44,127 nt of DNA from Lachnospiraceae bacterium (lineage in GTDB: Bacteria; Bacillota; Clostridia; Lachnospirales; Lachnospiraceae), in contig JAIKZD010000082.1 in NCBI GenBank assembly GCA_024682555.1, positions 1 through 44,127 on the forward strand. Reading direction: 5' to 3'. The notes under the pieces are model-generated. The model saw nothing but the letters and a program-made list of their open reading frames with translations, was not told the DNA's origin and did not search any database. Position numbers and translations under genes: made by a program. Below are positions 15,571-25,548 of this stretch, one piece after another; positions within the stretch are counted from its first letter, which is position 1, and each line of letters starts with the position of its first letter.

Positions 15571-17502
15571 TCACTCGCCCTCCTCGACTTCGACCTTTCT
15601 GTTCTCCCTGTTTCTTATCTCTTCGGTAACATCCTTTATGAAACCGGCAAGTTCGCGCTGTCCTTCATCACCTTTGAAGCGGCTTCTTACGGAGATAAGG
15701 CCCGTCTCTTCCTCTTTCTGCCCGAGGATGAGCATGTAGGGTACTCTCTCAAGTCTTGCTTCCCTGATCTTGTATCCGATCTTCTCGGACCTGTCATCAA
15801 GCTCCGCTCTTATGCCGGCAGCCCTCAGTTCATCAAGCACCTTTTTCGAGTAATCCATGAACTTGTCCGAAATAGGAAGCACCTTTACCTGAACCGGTGA
15901 AAGCCAGGTAGGGAATTTTCCGGCACAGTTTTCGGTAAGCACACCGATAAATCTCTCAACGGATCCGAACACAACCCTGTGGATCATGACGGGCATATGT
16001 TCCGCACCGTCGGAGCCCACATATTTAAGGTCAAAGTTCTGGGGCAGCTGGAAATCAAGCTGTATCGTACCGCACTGCCAGGTCCTTCCGATGCAGTCCT
16101 CAAGATGGAAGTCTATCTTGGGGCCGTAGAAGGCACCGTCGCCTTCGTTTATCTCATACTCGAGTCCCATGTGCTCGAGAGCATTCTTTAAGCCGTTTGT
16201 TGCTTTTTCCCAGTCCTCATCGGATCCCATATGATCATCCGGCATGGTCGAAAGCTCGATATGATATTTAAACTCAAGCTTCTCATAAACCTCGTTGATG
16301 AGCCTTACGATATGTTCAACCTCGGAATCGATCTGCTCCATGGTAATATACTCGTGAGCATCATCCTGATGGAAGGCCCTTACTCTCATAAGACCGTGAA
16401 GTGCACCTGATTTCTCATGTCTGTGCACAAGTCCGACCTCCGCATACCTGAGGGGCAGATCCCTGTAGGATCTCGGTTCGTTCTTGTATACCAGAATGGA
16501 ACCGGGGCAGTTCATGGGCTTTATACAGAACAGCTCATCATCGATCATCGAAGTGTACATATTCTCCTGATAATGATCCCAGTGTCCCGAGGTTACCCAT
16601 AGCTTCTGGTCAAGCATCACAGGGGTCTCGATCTCCTGATAGCCGTTCTTATAGTGTATCTCTCTCCAGTATTTCATGAGCTCGTTTCTTAAGATCATGC
16701 CGTTCGGAAGAAAGAAGGGGAAGCCCGGTCCTTCATCGGCAAACATGAAGAGTTTCATTTCCTTACCTATACGGCGGTGATCCCTCTTCTGCGCCTCCTC
16801 AAGCCTTCTGATATACTCCTCAAGGTCTGAAGCCCTGGTATAGGAAGTTCCGTAGATCCTTGTAAGCATCTTGTTATCGGAGTTTCCTCTCCAGTAGGCA
16901 CCTGCGATCTTCATAAGCCTGAAAGCCTTTACGGGCTTGGTGCTCATAAGATGGGGGCCTGCGCAGAGATCCGTAAACTCACCCTGTTTGTAAAAGCTGA
17001 GCTCTGCATCTTCGGGCAGATCCTGAATGAGTTCCACCTTGTAAGGTTCATTCTGCTTTTTAAAGAATTCAATGGCCTCTTTTCTTTCCATTACGAATCT
17101 CTCGATGGGAAGGTCTTCCTTTACGATCTTCTTCATCTCGGCTTCGATCTTTTCAAAATCAGCCTCCGAAACAGACTCCTCGAACTCGATGTCATAATAG
17201 AAACCATCGTCTATGGAAGGTCCGATGGAAAGCTTTGCCGAAGGAAAGATCCTCTTTATAGCCTGTGCCATTATATGCGCTGTGGTGTGGCGGAAAGCAT
17301 CCCGGCCGCCTTTATCATCAAAGGTCAGAATGCTTAAGCTGCAATCCTTGTCGATCGTAGTTCGAAGATCCACTCTTTCGCCGTCAATTTCGCCTGCGCA
17401 GGCAGCTCTTGCGAGGCCTTCGCTCAGGTCTTTTGCAATGTCGATGACCGTCATTGCACCTGCGTATTCCTTTACGGAACCGTCTTTGAGTGTGATTCTC
17501 AT
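15571..17502 (-). CDS. thrS: Threonyl-tRNA synthetase
   Basis: 643 residues. I placed the start at the ATG at 17502, which has GGAGG 8 nt upstream; a TTG/ATG extension to 17535 has no such site. Domains in order: TGS domain (MRITLKDGSVKEY), editing domain with HTTAHIMAQA, class II catalytic core (IRNELMKYWREIHYKNGYQEI, KPMNCPGSILVY, RVRAFHQDDAH, GRTWQCGTIQLDFQ) and C-terminal anticodon-binding domain. It charges tRNA-Thr. No T-box leader could fit, because a SEC-C protein gene ends only 39 nt upstream. It precedes infC, an arrangement also found in other bacteria. Confidence 0.97.
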   Translation of the reverse strand: MRITLKDGSVKEYAGAMTVIDIAKDLSEGLARAACAGEIDGERVDLRTTIDKDCSLSILTFDDKGGRDAFRHTTAHIMAQAIKRIFPSAKLSIGPSIDDGFYYDIEFEESVSEADFEKIEAEMKKIVKEDLPIERFVMERKEAIEFFKKQNEPYKVELIQDLPEDAELSFYKQGEFTDLCAGPHLMSTKPVKAFRLMKIAGAYWRGNSDNKMLTRIYGTSYTRASDLEEYIRRLEEAQKRDHRRIGKEMKLFMFADEGPGFPFFLPNGMILRNELMKYWREIHYKNGYQEIETPVMLDQKLWVTSGHWDHYQENMYTSMIDDELFCIKPMNCPGSILVYKNEPRSYRDLPLRYAEVGLVHRHEKSGALHGLMRVRAFHQDDAHEYITMEQIDSEVEHIVRLINEVYEKLEFKYHIELSTMPDDHMGSDEDWEKATNGLKNALEHMGLEYEINEGDGAFYGPKIDFHLEDCIGRTWQCGTIQLDFQLPQNFDLKYVGSDGAEHMPVMIHRVVFGSVERFIGVLTENCAGKFPTWLSPVQVKVLPISDKFMDYSKKVLDELRAAGIRAELDDRSEKIGYKIREARLERVPYMLILGQKEEETGLISVRSRFKGDEGQRELAGFIKDVTEEIRNRENRKVEVEEGE

Positions 17503-17541
17503 AACATTCTCCTCCTTTTTATTTTTTATTAACATTGCGGG

Positions 17542-18057
17542 TTAAGCCGGTTTCCTGGCGCCGCAACAATGTTTGTATTTCTTTCCCGATCCGCAGGGGC
17601 AGGGATCGTTACGTCCGATCTTGGGTCCGTCCCTGTGAATGGTCATTGAGCTCTTCTGCTCCTTATAAAGTCTGGTTCTCGTTTCCTCGTCATAAATATC
17701 GTTCCACTCCTCGAGACCATAGAGCCAGTCAGCCTGAGCAGCTACCATGTTCTTGTAAAGAAGTTCCTTGTCAAATCCGAGATTGACCTCTGTGTCTTCC
17801 TCCATCTCCTCGATGGGGTTCTTTTCCTTCAGGCTGTCATTGATGCCGTCAAGAAAACCTGTCATGGTCATGATATCAACGCCGTATTTGTCGGCAAGTT
17901 CCTTTACGGTACCCTTTACAACGGTGTCGGGATCCTTTAAGAGACTGATGTAGATCTCTTTTTCCTGTCTGAAGTATTCCTTCCAGAGCTCTCTCAGCTT
18001 GTTCTTGTCAGCCGTTTCCGAATAGGCCATATTCTTCCATTTATCAAGTAATGCCAT
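17542..18057 (-). CDS. SEC-C metal-binding domain protein
   Basis: 171 residues from the ATG at 18057, supported by AGGAGAGAG just upstream; the frame itself extends to 18111 without a ribosome site. The C-terminus carries the zinc motif [18 protein letters not shown] found at the end of SecA and in many stand-alone proteins. The N-terminal part is helical and contains an [20 protein letters not shown] helix-turn-helix-like stretch. The role of these small SEC-C proteins is mostly unknown; ribosome association has been suggested for some. It lies between holA and thrS and probably cotranscribes with thrS. Confidence 0.88.
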   Translation of the reverse strand: MALLDKWKNMAYSETADKNKLRELWKEYFRQEKEIYISLLKDPDTVVKGTVKELADKYGVDIMTMTGFLDGINDSLKEKNPIEEMEEDTEVNLGFDKELLYKNMVAAQADWLYGLEEWNDIYDEETRTRLYKEQKSSMTIHRDGPKIGRNDPCPCGSGKKYKHCCGARKPA

Positions 18058-18121
18058 GTTTTCTCTCTCCTGTCCAAAATTGTTTTCTTTCAGATCCTTC
18101 CGGATGAACAACTATTAGAAA

Positions 18122-18150
18122 ATATTATCACGTTCATGTCAGCGATGCAA
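18122..18150 (-). promoter_or_regulatory. Possible promoter for the SEC-C gene and thrS
   Basis: On the minus strand TTGCAT (18145-18150), a 17-nt spacer and TAATAT (18122-18127). It overlaps the 3' end of holA. Confidence 0.4.
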
Positions 18151-19108
18151 TAAGTATTTCCACACTCATCCTGTCATCCATCCGTCCCTGTTTTATAAGT
18201 GTTTCATATTCCATGCACATCGAAACTATTGACTTAAGTTCTTCCCTTGTGTAGCTTCTTGAGCTCTGAAGGGCTTTTTTGACCCCGTAAGGATTTACGG
18301 ACAGCCGGCTTGCGATCTCATCCTGCGAGAATCCATCCTTTGAATATTCCTTGGACATTAACATCAGATTGAACTGTCTGGTGATGAGGCTCAGTATCTT
18401 AACAGGCGGCTCTTTAAGGGTCAGAAGATCATAATATCTTGACAGCGCGCCCTTTCTGTCCTTTGCCGCAATGCTTGCGATCATGTCAAAGATCCTGTCC
18501 TCGATTCGGACGCTGCAGACAGCTTTTACATCCTCCGCGTCGGCCTCGCCCTTCTTTATCGTATAGGATATGAGCTTCTCCAGTTCATTATCCATTGCCT
18601 CCATATCCCTCGGGGCCTGCATCAGAAACTGTGTCAGGGCGCTTTTCCTGACCTTTACGGAAGCCTTTGTGAGCCTGGCAACGATCCATTTTTCAAGCAT
18701 CTCATCCGAAGGATGATCAAAGGTCACCACCCTGCCCGCATTCTGTATGGCCTTATACAGTTTTCCTCTTTTGTCCACCTTCTCCTGCATAAATATCATG
18801 CAGGTGCTCTCGGGCAGTTCTTTTAAAAAAGCGGCCAGTTCGTCACTGCCCTTTTCAAAAAGGTCGCTGTCTTCTATGAACAGCACCCTCTTTTCCGCCA
18901 TGAAGGGCAGTGTATTTGCAAAGTCAATGACCTCATTGACATTTATGTCCTTACCGTAATATGCTGCCACATTAAGGGTATCATCCGGCGCACACAAAGC
19001 ATTTTTCAGTCTGTTTCGCGCGTCAAGCCTTAAGTAGGCCTCCTCCCCGGTCAGCAGGTAAACCCGCGCATATTGATTTCGTTTGATATCTTCGTTAATG
19101 CTGTTCAT
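18134..19108 (-). CDS. holA: DNA polymerase III delta subunit
   Basis: 324 residues, the usual HolA length. The N-terminal RVYLLTGEEAYL is the signature of the delta subunit, followed by VNEVIDFANTLPFMAEKRVLFIED and SVRIEDRIFDMIASIAAKDRKGAL in the lid region. HolA opens the beta sliding clamp as part of the clamp loader. The start overlaps the comEC stop by 14 nt, so it is translationally linked to comEC; comEA-comEC-holA is a recurrent order in Firmicutes. A proper ribosome site is lacking, which fits coupling to comEC translation. Confidence 0.95.
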   Translation of the reverse strand: MNSINEDIKRNQYARVYLLTGEEAYLRLDARNRLKNALCAPDDTLNVAAYYGKDINVNEVIDFANTLPFMAEKRVLFIEDSDLFEKGSDELAAFLKELPESTCMIFMQEKVDKRGKLYKAIQNAGRVVTFDHPSDEMLEKWIVARLTKASVKVRKSALTQFLMQAPRDMEAMDNELEKLISYTIKKGEADAEDVKAVCSVRIEDRIFDMIASIAAKDRKGALSRYYDLLTLKEPPVKILSLITRQFNLMLMSKEYSKDGFSQDEIASRLSVNPYGVKKALQSSRSYTREELKSIVSMCMEYETLIKQGRMDDRMSVEILIASLT

Positions 19109-21545
19109 ATTTACATACTATACTAAAAAATGTACCCCGTTGCAAAGGTGAACGGGAGCTTTCAAGCTCAAACGTGATCTCCCCCGTTTTATCGGTCCTG
19201 TATACTCTTGTCCCGATGCCGTAAAGGGTCTCAAGCGTCTCTTTATGGGGATGACCGTAAGAGTTATCGATCCCGCAGGATATCATGGTCACTTCCGGCG
19301 AGATCCTTTTGATAAAATCCGCCGAAGAAGCGGTTTTGGAACCATGATGAGCACATTTGAGGTAGGTTACGGGTCCGGGAAGATCAAGTTCCCTTTCGAT
19401 CTGTGAACTGATATCTCCGGTAAAAAGAGCACTGAAGGAGCCATGGTCATATTTAAGCACAAGGGAATTGTCGTTTAGATCCCTGTCCTTCCATAAACCG
19501 CTGCCTTTTATGTCAGGGGATAAGGCTGTTATGACGGTTTCCTCTGACAGAAACCCTCCCCCGAAAGAGAGCCTCTCCCCTGCATCCATTAAATACACCG
19601 GGATGTTTCGATGCTTTGCTGCCCCGATAAGTGTATTATAGTTTTCAATGTGTTCCGATAACGGGACACATGCGGAAAGGATCATCTTTCCTATCTTTAT
19701 GACACAGTTATCATCCTCAAGCATTTCGATCACTCCGTTAACATGATCCGAATCCAGATGGGATATGAAAACCATATCTATATGTGATATGCCGTGGGCT
19801 TTCAGGCACGGAACTATCCTGTATTTACCGACATTTTTAATATCGGTGGAACCGCCGTCCATAAGGATCACCGGCGTATCCCTGCCGCATATAAGGGTAC
19901 AGTCTCCCTGACCGACGGAAATGGTATGAAGCTCCACTTCTGCCCTGCTTCTGAAGGAAAGAACGAACAGTGCCGCCGAAAGGACCAAAAGGCTTATTCC
20001 CGGGGAAATCTGTCCGGTACGGTCTCTCCGCCGTGACAGGAAGGGGATTATCAAAATGGTTAACATAATATAGTATATTCCGGCCTGCGGTATGGATGGC
20101 ATCCCGCAGACCATGATATTATGCGGGATCTTTCCCGAGATCCCTGTCAGGTGCTCATAGTATCCAAGGATAAGATGTACCAGAAAGGCCGACGCCCCGG
20201 ATATACGGTCAAAAACCGTATAAAGCAGGGATCCGCCGTTTGAAACGACCGCGGTATGACCAAAAAAAGCCAGGATAAGACCCGATGAAAGCAGCACTGT
20301 CATAAGCGGTATTACGATGAGATTTGCAAAGATCCCCGACAGGGTTATCTGGGAAAAGGAGTACATGGTGACAGGAAGGGTTGACAGCTGGATCGAAAGG
20401 GAAAAGGTCAGGGCATCGAAGAGTTTTTTTATGCGCCGTGGCCTCCCGGAACACTTTTTTAGTATCTCCTTAAATAATCTTCCCATAAAGGGATATACAT
20501 AATTTATTCCCATAACGGCAGAAAAAGACAGAAGAAAACCGGTATCGTACAGGTAATAAGGTTCCGATATAAGGATGAGGACAGCAGACAAGGACGCCGC
20601 GGAAATAAGATCATAGGTCCTTCGTAACAGTTCCGCCGCCACTCCCATCAGAAACATGATGAGAGCCCTGACGGTGGAAACCGACATACCCGTCATGATC
20701 CCGTAGCAGATCATCACCCCTGAGGCCGTAACAGACGATATAACAGGATTCAGTCCCGTTCTTTTAAGAAGCCTTAGAAGCATCAGTCCTATTGTGGCTA
20801 TATGGAGGCCCGAGAGCGAGAGTATATGAGAGATCGAGGCATTCTGATATGCCGTCTTTATCTCATCCGAAAGCTCCGTCCTGTCCCCCAGAACAAGGGC
20901 CGACAGGGTCCCGGCCTCGGTTTCGGACAGATAGTGTTCGTACACTCTCTTAGTGTTTTCCCTGAGTTCAAAGAGATACTGCCTAAGATGCGAATACCCG
21001 GCGGAAACGGCTGTGACCTCGGCGCCTGTCAGTTTTCCGTATATCCCCCTTAAGGAATTATGTCTCAGGGCATCATAGTTTCCGGTATTATAAGCAGGGT
21101 CATAGGGAACATAAGTCCCTTTGAGCTTTACGGAGGCACCCATACGCAGTGGAGACTGTTTGATCGTATCTTCCGGGTCATCCTTCAGATATATGATAAG
21201 CTTCCCGCCTTTCGGACGAGTCTTCGGATCCTTTTTTGTTTCACAGGTTATGTCAGACAGGGTAAGGACCGTATTTCCGTTTTTATATTCTATTTTTACA
21301 ATGGTTCCGGTGACCGTGAGGCCCGTATTTTTCCCGACAGCCTCCGAGAAACGCAGGACCTTTTTAACGGGATCCGTTCCGAGGGTCAGTAAGGAGAGAA
21401 AGAGCACAAACAAAAGTGAAAACAGGCATACCGGCCGCCTTATCCTGATCTTTACTCTTTTCGTCCGGATGGGGAGGGTTTTCCTGCGGACAGGGAAATT
21501 ATCGGAGCTTCCTTCCCCGGGACAGGGACCTGTCAGTTTACGCAT
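19095..21545 (-). CDS. comEC: ComEC/Rec2 DNA-uptake channel
   Basis: 816 residues. After a basic N-terminus comes a hydrophobic segment, then a DUF4131-type OB-fold region (TGTIVKIEYKNGNTVLTLSD). The competence domain is a multi-helix channel (ALVLGDRTELSDEIKTAYQN, ISHILSLSGLHIATIGLML). The C-terminal metallo-beta-lactamase domain has VGQGDCTLI, SHLDSDHVNG and KCAHHGSKTAS. It forms the inner-membrane pore for single-stranded DNA in natural transformation, with the MBL domain probably degrading the non-transported strand. Start ATG is preceded by AAAGGA and overlaps the comEA stop by 13 nt. All three domains and the metal ligands look intact. Confidence 0.95.
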   Translation of the reverse strand: MRKLTGPCPGEGSSDNFPVRRKTLPIRTKRVKIRIRRPVCLFSLLFVLFLSLLTLGTDPVKKVLRFSEAVGKNTGLTVTGTIVKIEYKNGNTVLTLSDITCETKKDPKTRPKGGKLIIYLKDDPEDTIKQSPLRMGASVKLKGTYVPYDPAYNTGNYDALRHNSLRGIYGKLTGAEVTAVSAGYSHLRQYLFELRENTKRVYEHYLSETEAGTLSALVLGDRTELSDEIKTAYQNASISHILSLSGLHIATIGLMLLRLLKRTGLNPVISSVTASGVMICYGIMTGMSVSTVRALIMFLMGVAAELLRRTYDLISAASLSAVLILISEPYYLYDTGFLLSFSAVMGINYVYPFMGRLFKEILKKCSGRPRRIKKLFDALTFSLSIQLSTLPVTMYSFSQITLSGIFANLIVIPLMTVLLSSGLILAFFGHTAVVSNGGSLLYTVFDRISGASAFLVHLILGYYEHLTGISGKIPHNIMVCGMPSIPQAGIYYIMLTILIIPFLSRRRDRTGQISPGISLLVLSAALFVLSFRSRAEVELHTISVGQGDCTLICGRDTPVILMDGGSTDIKNVGKYRIVPCLKAHGISHIDMVFISHLDSDHVNGVIEMLEDDNCVIKIGKMILSACVPLSEHIENYNTLIGAAKHRNIPVYLMDAGERLSFGGGFLSEETVITALSPDIKGSGLWKDRDLNDNSLVLKYDHGSFSALFTGDISSQIERELDLPGPVTYLKCAHHGSKTASSADFIKRISPEVTMISCGIDNSYGHPHKETLETLYGIGTRVYRTDKTGEITFELESSRSPLQRGTFFSIVCKYEQH

Positions 21546-22336
21546 ATGCTGTCCTTTATCTTATTGAACATCCCCTGCTTGATGCCTGGTATCCGCATGA
21601 TATCCTCGATGGATCCGAAGGCACCGTTTGCTTCCCTGTAAGCTATTATCTTTTCCGCCTTTGCTTCACCGATGCCCTTTATGGTCATAAGCTTAGCCTT
21701 ATCTGCCGTATTTATGTTCACCAAAGATCCGGAGCCGCCCCCCTGATCCCCGGAGATCTTTCCCGTTTCAATCTCGGACACCGAGGGGATATATATCATT
21801 GCCCCGTCGATAAGAGGCTCCGCAAGGTTTACGGCCTGTATGGCAGCCTTTCCCGTCACTCCCCCGGCGGTATTGACCGCATTCACTATGCGGCTTCCCT
21901 GTGCCAGTTCATATACACCGGGGTTTATTATCTGACCGCAGATATAGACGGTGACGGTTGCAGGGGGATCCTTCACAGCCTCCGTATCCGGACCGTTATC
22001 CCCGCCGGAACCGCTGCCATTTCCGGAACCATTATCCCTGCCCGTTTCCGAAGCTGACATATTGCCCTGTGCATCATAAACATCCCCGGTTTCCGACAGT
22101 TCGGACAATTCTATGAGTTCCCTGTCTTTTTTGCAGCCGGAGAAACACGAAAGGGAAATAAGACACAGAAATACGGTCAGGCATGATAACGGACGTAAAA
22201 ACAGCAAACCCGACCCCGAAGGCAGACAGTTTTTTGAAATTAAAATGCGTTTAAGAGAAAAAAATCTGTGTTTAAGAAAAAATAAAAAGTGTTTAAGACC
22301 CGCGATCCTGCGGGAAAATATGAAATGATCATTCAT
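21533..22336 (-). CDS. comEA: ComEA-like DNA receptor
   Basis: 267 residues from the ATG at 22336, which has AAAGGAG 8 nt upstream; frames up to 22378 lack one. A long basic N-terminus precedes a hydrophobic stretch ending in LSCFSGC, so it is membrane-bound, possibly as a lipoprotein. Then come an acidic, Gly/Ser/Asn-rich linker, an SLBB domain (VTVYICGQIINPGVYELAQG) and a helix-hairpin-helix DNA-binding domain (LVNINTADKAKLMTIKGIG...FGSIEDIMRIPGI). ComEA binds double-stranded DNA outside and passes it to ComEC, encoded next. The N-terminal 60 residues are longer and more basic than usual, so the true start could be further in. Confidence 0.92.
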   Translation of the reverse strand: MNDHFIFSRRIAGLKHFLFFLKHRFFSLKRILISKNCLPSGSGLLFLRPLSCLTVFLCLISLSCFSGCKKDRELIELSELSETGDVYDAQGNMSASETGRDNGSGNGSGSGGDNGPDTEAVKDPPATVTVYICGQIINPGVYELAQGSRIVNAVNTAGGVTGKAAIQAVNLAEPLIDGAMIYIPSVSEIETGKISGDQGGGSGSLVNINTADKAKLMTIKGIGEAKAEKIIAYREANGAFGSIEDIMRIPGIKQGMFNKIKDSICVN

Positions 22337-22430
22337 TACACAGTCTCCTTTCATGACCCGCTCTGAAAGTATGACCATGTTTATTCATTCGAAGAGATTA
22401 TAACACAATCCGTTATCTATTGATATGCAT

Positions 22431-22775
22431 TTATCTGAATCTGATCGCGTAATATACCACCAGCAGGATCATGGCCGCAATAAAGATCCGTGCGATCCAT
22501 CTGGTTATGATATCGAGTCTTTCTCTGAGACGTGTGATGGGATTATCCGTTTCCGGGCCGGGATCCAGCCTTACATATCCCTGCCTGCCGTCGATATTAT
22601 TAAGGGCCTCCATTGCCTCACGGAAGGAAGCATCATCCACAACCAGAACATAGGGACCGTATCTTCTTCCGCTCTTCCATTCGGGCATTATGGAAGCATC
22701 TATCCCCTCATTTACAAGATACTGTCTGAGGGGTTCCAGAACATATATATTTTTGTTTCTCTCAAGAACTTTCAT
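22431..22775 (-). CDS. Small protein with C-terminal membrane helix
   Basis: 114 residues. The N-terminal half (VLEPLRQYLVNEGIDASIMPEW...GPYVLVVDDASFREAMEAL) has the beta-alpha-beta pattern of short DUF2007-like 'putative signal transducing' domains, though I would not assign it firmly. Residues about 91-112 (IARIFIAAMILLVVYYAIRF) form a transmembrane helix. Its start overlaps the livF stop by one nucleotide, so it is the last gene of the liv operon. A role in transporter regulation is possible from position only. Confidence 0.75.
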   Translation of the reverse strand: MKVLERNKNIYVLEPLRQYLVNEGIDASIMPEWKSGRRYGPYVLVVDDASFREAMEALNNIDGRQGYVRLDPGPETDNPITRLRERLDIITRWIARIFIAAMILLVVYYAIRFR

Positions 22776-23497
22776 TAACTGCCGGATGTACTGCCCAGAT
22801 AAGCAGCACGGACCTTCTCATCCTCCAGAAGATCCTTTCCCGTTCCTTCCATCGTTATCAGGCCGTTCTCAATAACATAAGCCCTGTCAGCCACATGAAG
22901 AGCCATATTTGCATTCTGCTCGATCAGAAGGACGGTTGTCCCCGCTTCATTGATCTGGCGTATGATCTTAAAGATCTCCTGGACAACGATGGGAGCAAGT
23001 CCCAGTGAGGGTTCATCCATCATAAGGAGCTTCGGGCGTCCCATGAGAGCACGTCCGACCGCAAGCATCTGCTGTTCCCCTCCGGAAAGCGTGCCGCCTT
23101 CCTGCCAGGAACGTTCCTTAAGCCTGGGAAAATATCCGTATACCCTTTCTATATCCTCGGAAAGATCATCCTTACGTAGATAGGCACCGATCCTTAAGTT
23201 TTCAAGCACAGTGAGATTGGGGAATATCCTTCGTCCCTCAGGAACCATCATAAGCCCCTTCTGCACTATCTGGGTGGGATCTTTTCCCGTTATATCCTCT
23301 CCGTCAAAGATAACTTTTCCGTCTGCGGGCTTTACGAGTCCCGAAACGGTACGGAGGGTCGAACTCTTCCCTGCACCGTTTGCGCCGATCAGGGTGACGG
23401 TCTCACCTTCCTTAACCGAAAAACTGATCCCGCGGACCGCTTCTATTCCGCCGTATCTTACCTTGAGATCCTCAATCCTTAAAAGCTCTTCGCTCAT
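22775..23497 (-). CDS. livF: Branched-chain amino-acid ABC transporter ATPase
   Basis: 240 residues. Walker A GANGAGKSS, signature LSGGEQQML and Walker B LLMMDEPSLGLAP are intact, and MVPEGRRIFPNLTVLENL is typical of LivF. It energises uptake of leucine, isoleucine and valine or related amino acids together with LivG. Its ATG overlaps the livG stop by 4 nt (ATGA). Confidence 0.95.
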   Translation of the reverse strand: MSEELLRIEDLKVRYGGIEAVRGISFSVKEGETVTLIGANGAGKSSTLRTVSGLVKPADGKVIFDGEDITGKDPTQIVQKGLMMVPEGRRIFPNLTVLENLRIGAYLRKDDLSEDIERVYGYFPRLKERSWQEGGTLSGGEQQMLAVGRALMGRPKLLMMDEPSLGLAPIVVQEIFKIIRQINEAGTTVLLIEQNANMALHVADRAYVIENGLITMEGTGKDLLEDEKVRAAYLGSTSGS

Positions 23498-24345
23498 TCC
23501 TTTTCCTCATCTGAAACGCCGAGATAGGCTTCTATCACACGGCGGTTATTCTGTACCTCTTTGGGTATGCCTCTTGCTATCTCACTTCCGAAATCTATTA
23601 CATAGATGTAATCCGAAACATTCATTACCAGATCCATGTGGTGCTCTATGAGAAATACCGTAAGATCATATTTGTCCCTGATCTGGCGGACAAATTCCGA
23701 CAGCTCCCTTGTCTCCTGGGGATTCATTCCGGCCGCAGGTTCATCGAGAAGCAAAAGAGTCGGATTTGTGGCAAGGGCCCTTGCTATCTCCAGCCGTCTC
23801 TGGAGCCCGTAGGGAAGACTGACAGCCAGCTCGTCCTTGTAGGTATCAAGTCCCTGCTCCTCAAGAAGGGCCATGGTCTCCTCTCTCATCCGCTTTTCTT
23901 CATGCATGTTCCTTCTGAAGGTTGCGGAAAAAACATTCTGCTTTGCGTGCTGATGCTTGGCTATGAGCACGTTGTCAAAAACGGTCATGCTCTTCCACAG
24001 GCGGATATTCTGGAATGTACGCGCTATCCCCAGGCCCGTGATCTGATCCGGCGTCGGACAGAGGACCGGATCCTTTGCAAACTTTTCCGCATCGGAACCT
24101 TTATATGTTTTCAGAACCTTTCCCGTGGGATGATTCCTTACCATGGGCTTTCCCATGAACTCTATCAGTCCGTTTGTCGGCTGATATACTCCGGTGATAC
24201 AGTTAAAGGCTGTGGTCTTTCCCGCACCGTTTGGTCCGATGAGCGCTATTATCTTATGCTCGGGAACATCTATTGTAAGATCGTTCACCGAAACGACTCC
24301 GCCAAACTGCATCGTCACGTTTTCAAGATGTAATGCGTTTCCCAT
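23494..24345 (-). CDS. livG: Branched-chain amino-acid ABC transporter ATPase
   Basis: 283 residues. Walker A GPNGAGKTT, signature LPYGLQRRLEIARAL (the LivG form of the ABC signature), Walker B LLLLDEPAAGMNP and H-loop IEHHMD. GLGIARTFQNIRLWKSMTVFDNVL is diagnostic of LivG. The chain has an insertion after the Q-loop region (KVLKTYKGSDAEKFAKDPVL) that makes it about 25 residues longer than E. coli LivG. It starts 3 nt after livM. Confidence 0.95.
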   Translation of the reverse strand: MGNALHLENVTMQFGGVVSVNDLTIDVPEHKIIALIGPNGAGKTTAFNCITGVYQPTNGLIEFMGKPMVRNHPTGKVLKTYKGSDAEKFAKDPVLCPTPDQITGLGIARTFQNIRLWKSMTVFDNVLIAKHQHAKQNVFSATFRRNMHEEKRMREETMALLEEQGLDTYKDELAVSLPYGLQRRLEIARALATNPTLLLLDEPAAGMNPQETRELSEFVRQIRDKYDLTVFLIEHHMDLVMNVSDYIYVIDFGSEIARGIPKEVQNNRRVIEAYLGVSDEEKE

Positions 24346-24348
24346 AAC

Positions 24349-25545
24349 CTATTTTTTCCTTTCCGGACGTTTTCCGATCTTTTTTAACAAAGCGCCCAGG
24401 TTTAACTCGTTATTACCCATGATGCCCTGTGAGAAGAACAGAACGATCACCATGATAACAACTGAAAAAACAACCATTCTGAAACCGTTTCTAAGAAGCG
24501 GAACCTTAATGCTGCCTATATACTGCTCACTGTCAAGGAATCGAAGCCACCATTCCGAACATGCGACATACAGAAATGATGCTAATACACTGCCGCTTAC
24601 GGATCCTATTCCTCCGATAACAACTATCAGAAGGATCTCATAGGTCATTACCGAGGTAAATGCCTTGGCCTGTGCATTTGCAACATACATTGCAAAGAGC
24701 GCGCCGCCGACACCCGCAAAAAAACTGGATATCACAAAAGACATCATCTTATGCCTGAAAAGGCTTATACCCATGGCTTCGGCCGCGATCTCATCATCCC
24801 GGATTGACTTGAAAGCACGTCCGTATGAAGAATTGATCAGAAGGATGATCACAAGTATGCACAGCGTGGAGATAAGGAAGGGAACAAAGGTTGAGAGCCT
24901 TAATACCGTACCTCCGGATGCATCCGTGATGTTAAAGCTTGAAAACGTGGGAAAACCTTTTATCATGTTGGCGCCGTTGGTGACCTTCCCAAGCTTCTGC
25001 CACTGGAAGATCGCACGAAGTATCTCGGCAAATCCGAGGGTTGCTATGGCAAGATAGTCACTCTTCAGCCTGAGAACCGGTATGCCGATGAGGAAGGAGA
25101 AAAATCCCGCAACACATCCCGCGAGTATGAGGGCTATAAGGCAGGCAAGGATCATGCTTACGGCCGCTCCCGCGCCTTTAGTACAAAAGATGCTCTCAAA
25201 CATGTCCGGAAGCGAAAAATCAAACGCACATCCCCCGAAGAGATAATAAACCTGCTCCTTCTGGGCTGCGGGAACCATCAAAATGGCATATGTATAGGCA
25301 CCAAGCAGCATGAATCCTGCCTGACCCAGGGAAAACAGACCGGTAAAACCGTTAAGAAGGTTCATCGATACCGCTACGAGAGAATATACAGCCGCTTTCT
25401 TGAGCACGGTAAAAAGCGGGCTTGTAGGCATGAACACCTGAGGCAGGTTCGGAATGAACGCACTCAGATTTTCAAGCAGTATGACAAAAAGCAATAAAAT
25501 CACTATTGCGATAAATGTGCGAAATGATCTTTTGTTCTGTTTCAT
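24349..25545 (-). CDS. livM: Branched-chain amino-acid ABC permease
   Basis: 398 residues with eight or more hydrophobic helices. NLLNGFTGLFSLGQAGFMLLGAY and RLKSDYLAIATLGFAEILRAI are family signatures, and the EAA-like loop AFKSIRDDEIAAEAMGI contacts the ATPases. An extra extracytoplasmic loop (about residues 90-125) is longer than in E. coli. It follows livH by 3 nt. Confidence 0.95.
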   Translation of the reverse strand: MKQNKRSFRTFIAIVILLLFVILLENLSAFIPNLPQVFMPTSPLFTVLKKAAVYSLVAVSMNLLNGFTGLFSLGQAGFMLLGAYTYAILMVPAAQKEQVYYLFGGCAFDFSLPDMFESIFCTKGAGAAVSMILACLIALILAGCVAGFFSFLIGIPVLRLKSDYLAIATLGFAEILRAIFQWQKLGKVTNGANMIKGFPTFSSFNITDASGGTVLRLSTFVPFLISTLCILVIILLINSSYGRAFKSIRDDEIAAEAMGISLFRHKMMSFVISSFFAGVGGALFAMYVANAQAKAFTSVMTYEILLIVVIGGIGSVSGSVLASFLYVACSEWWLRFLDSEQYIGSIKVPLLRNGFRMVVFSVVIMVIVLFFSQGIMGNNELNLGALLKKIGKRPERKK

Positions 25546-25548
25546 GAC

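Noticed and set aside
17503-17541. T-box leader for thrS
   Set aside because: Only 39 nt separate thrS from the SEC-C gene; no specifier or antiterminator elements fit.
23638-24333. Long open frame on the plus strand (231 codons)
   Set aside because: It lies wholly opposite livG, whose ATPase motifs are unmistakable, and encodes no recognisable protein.
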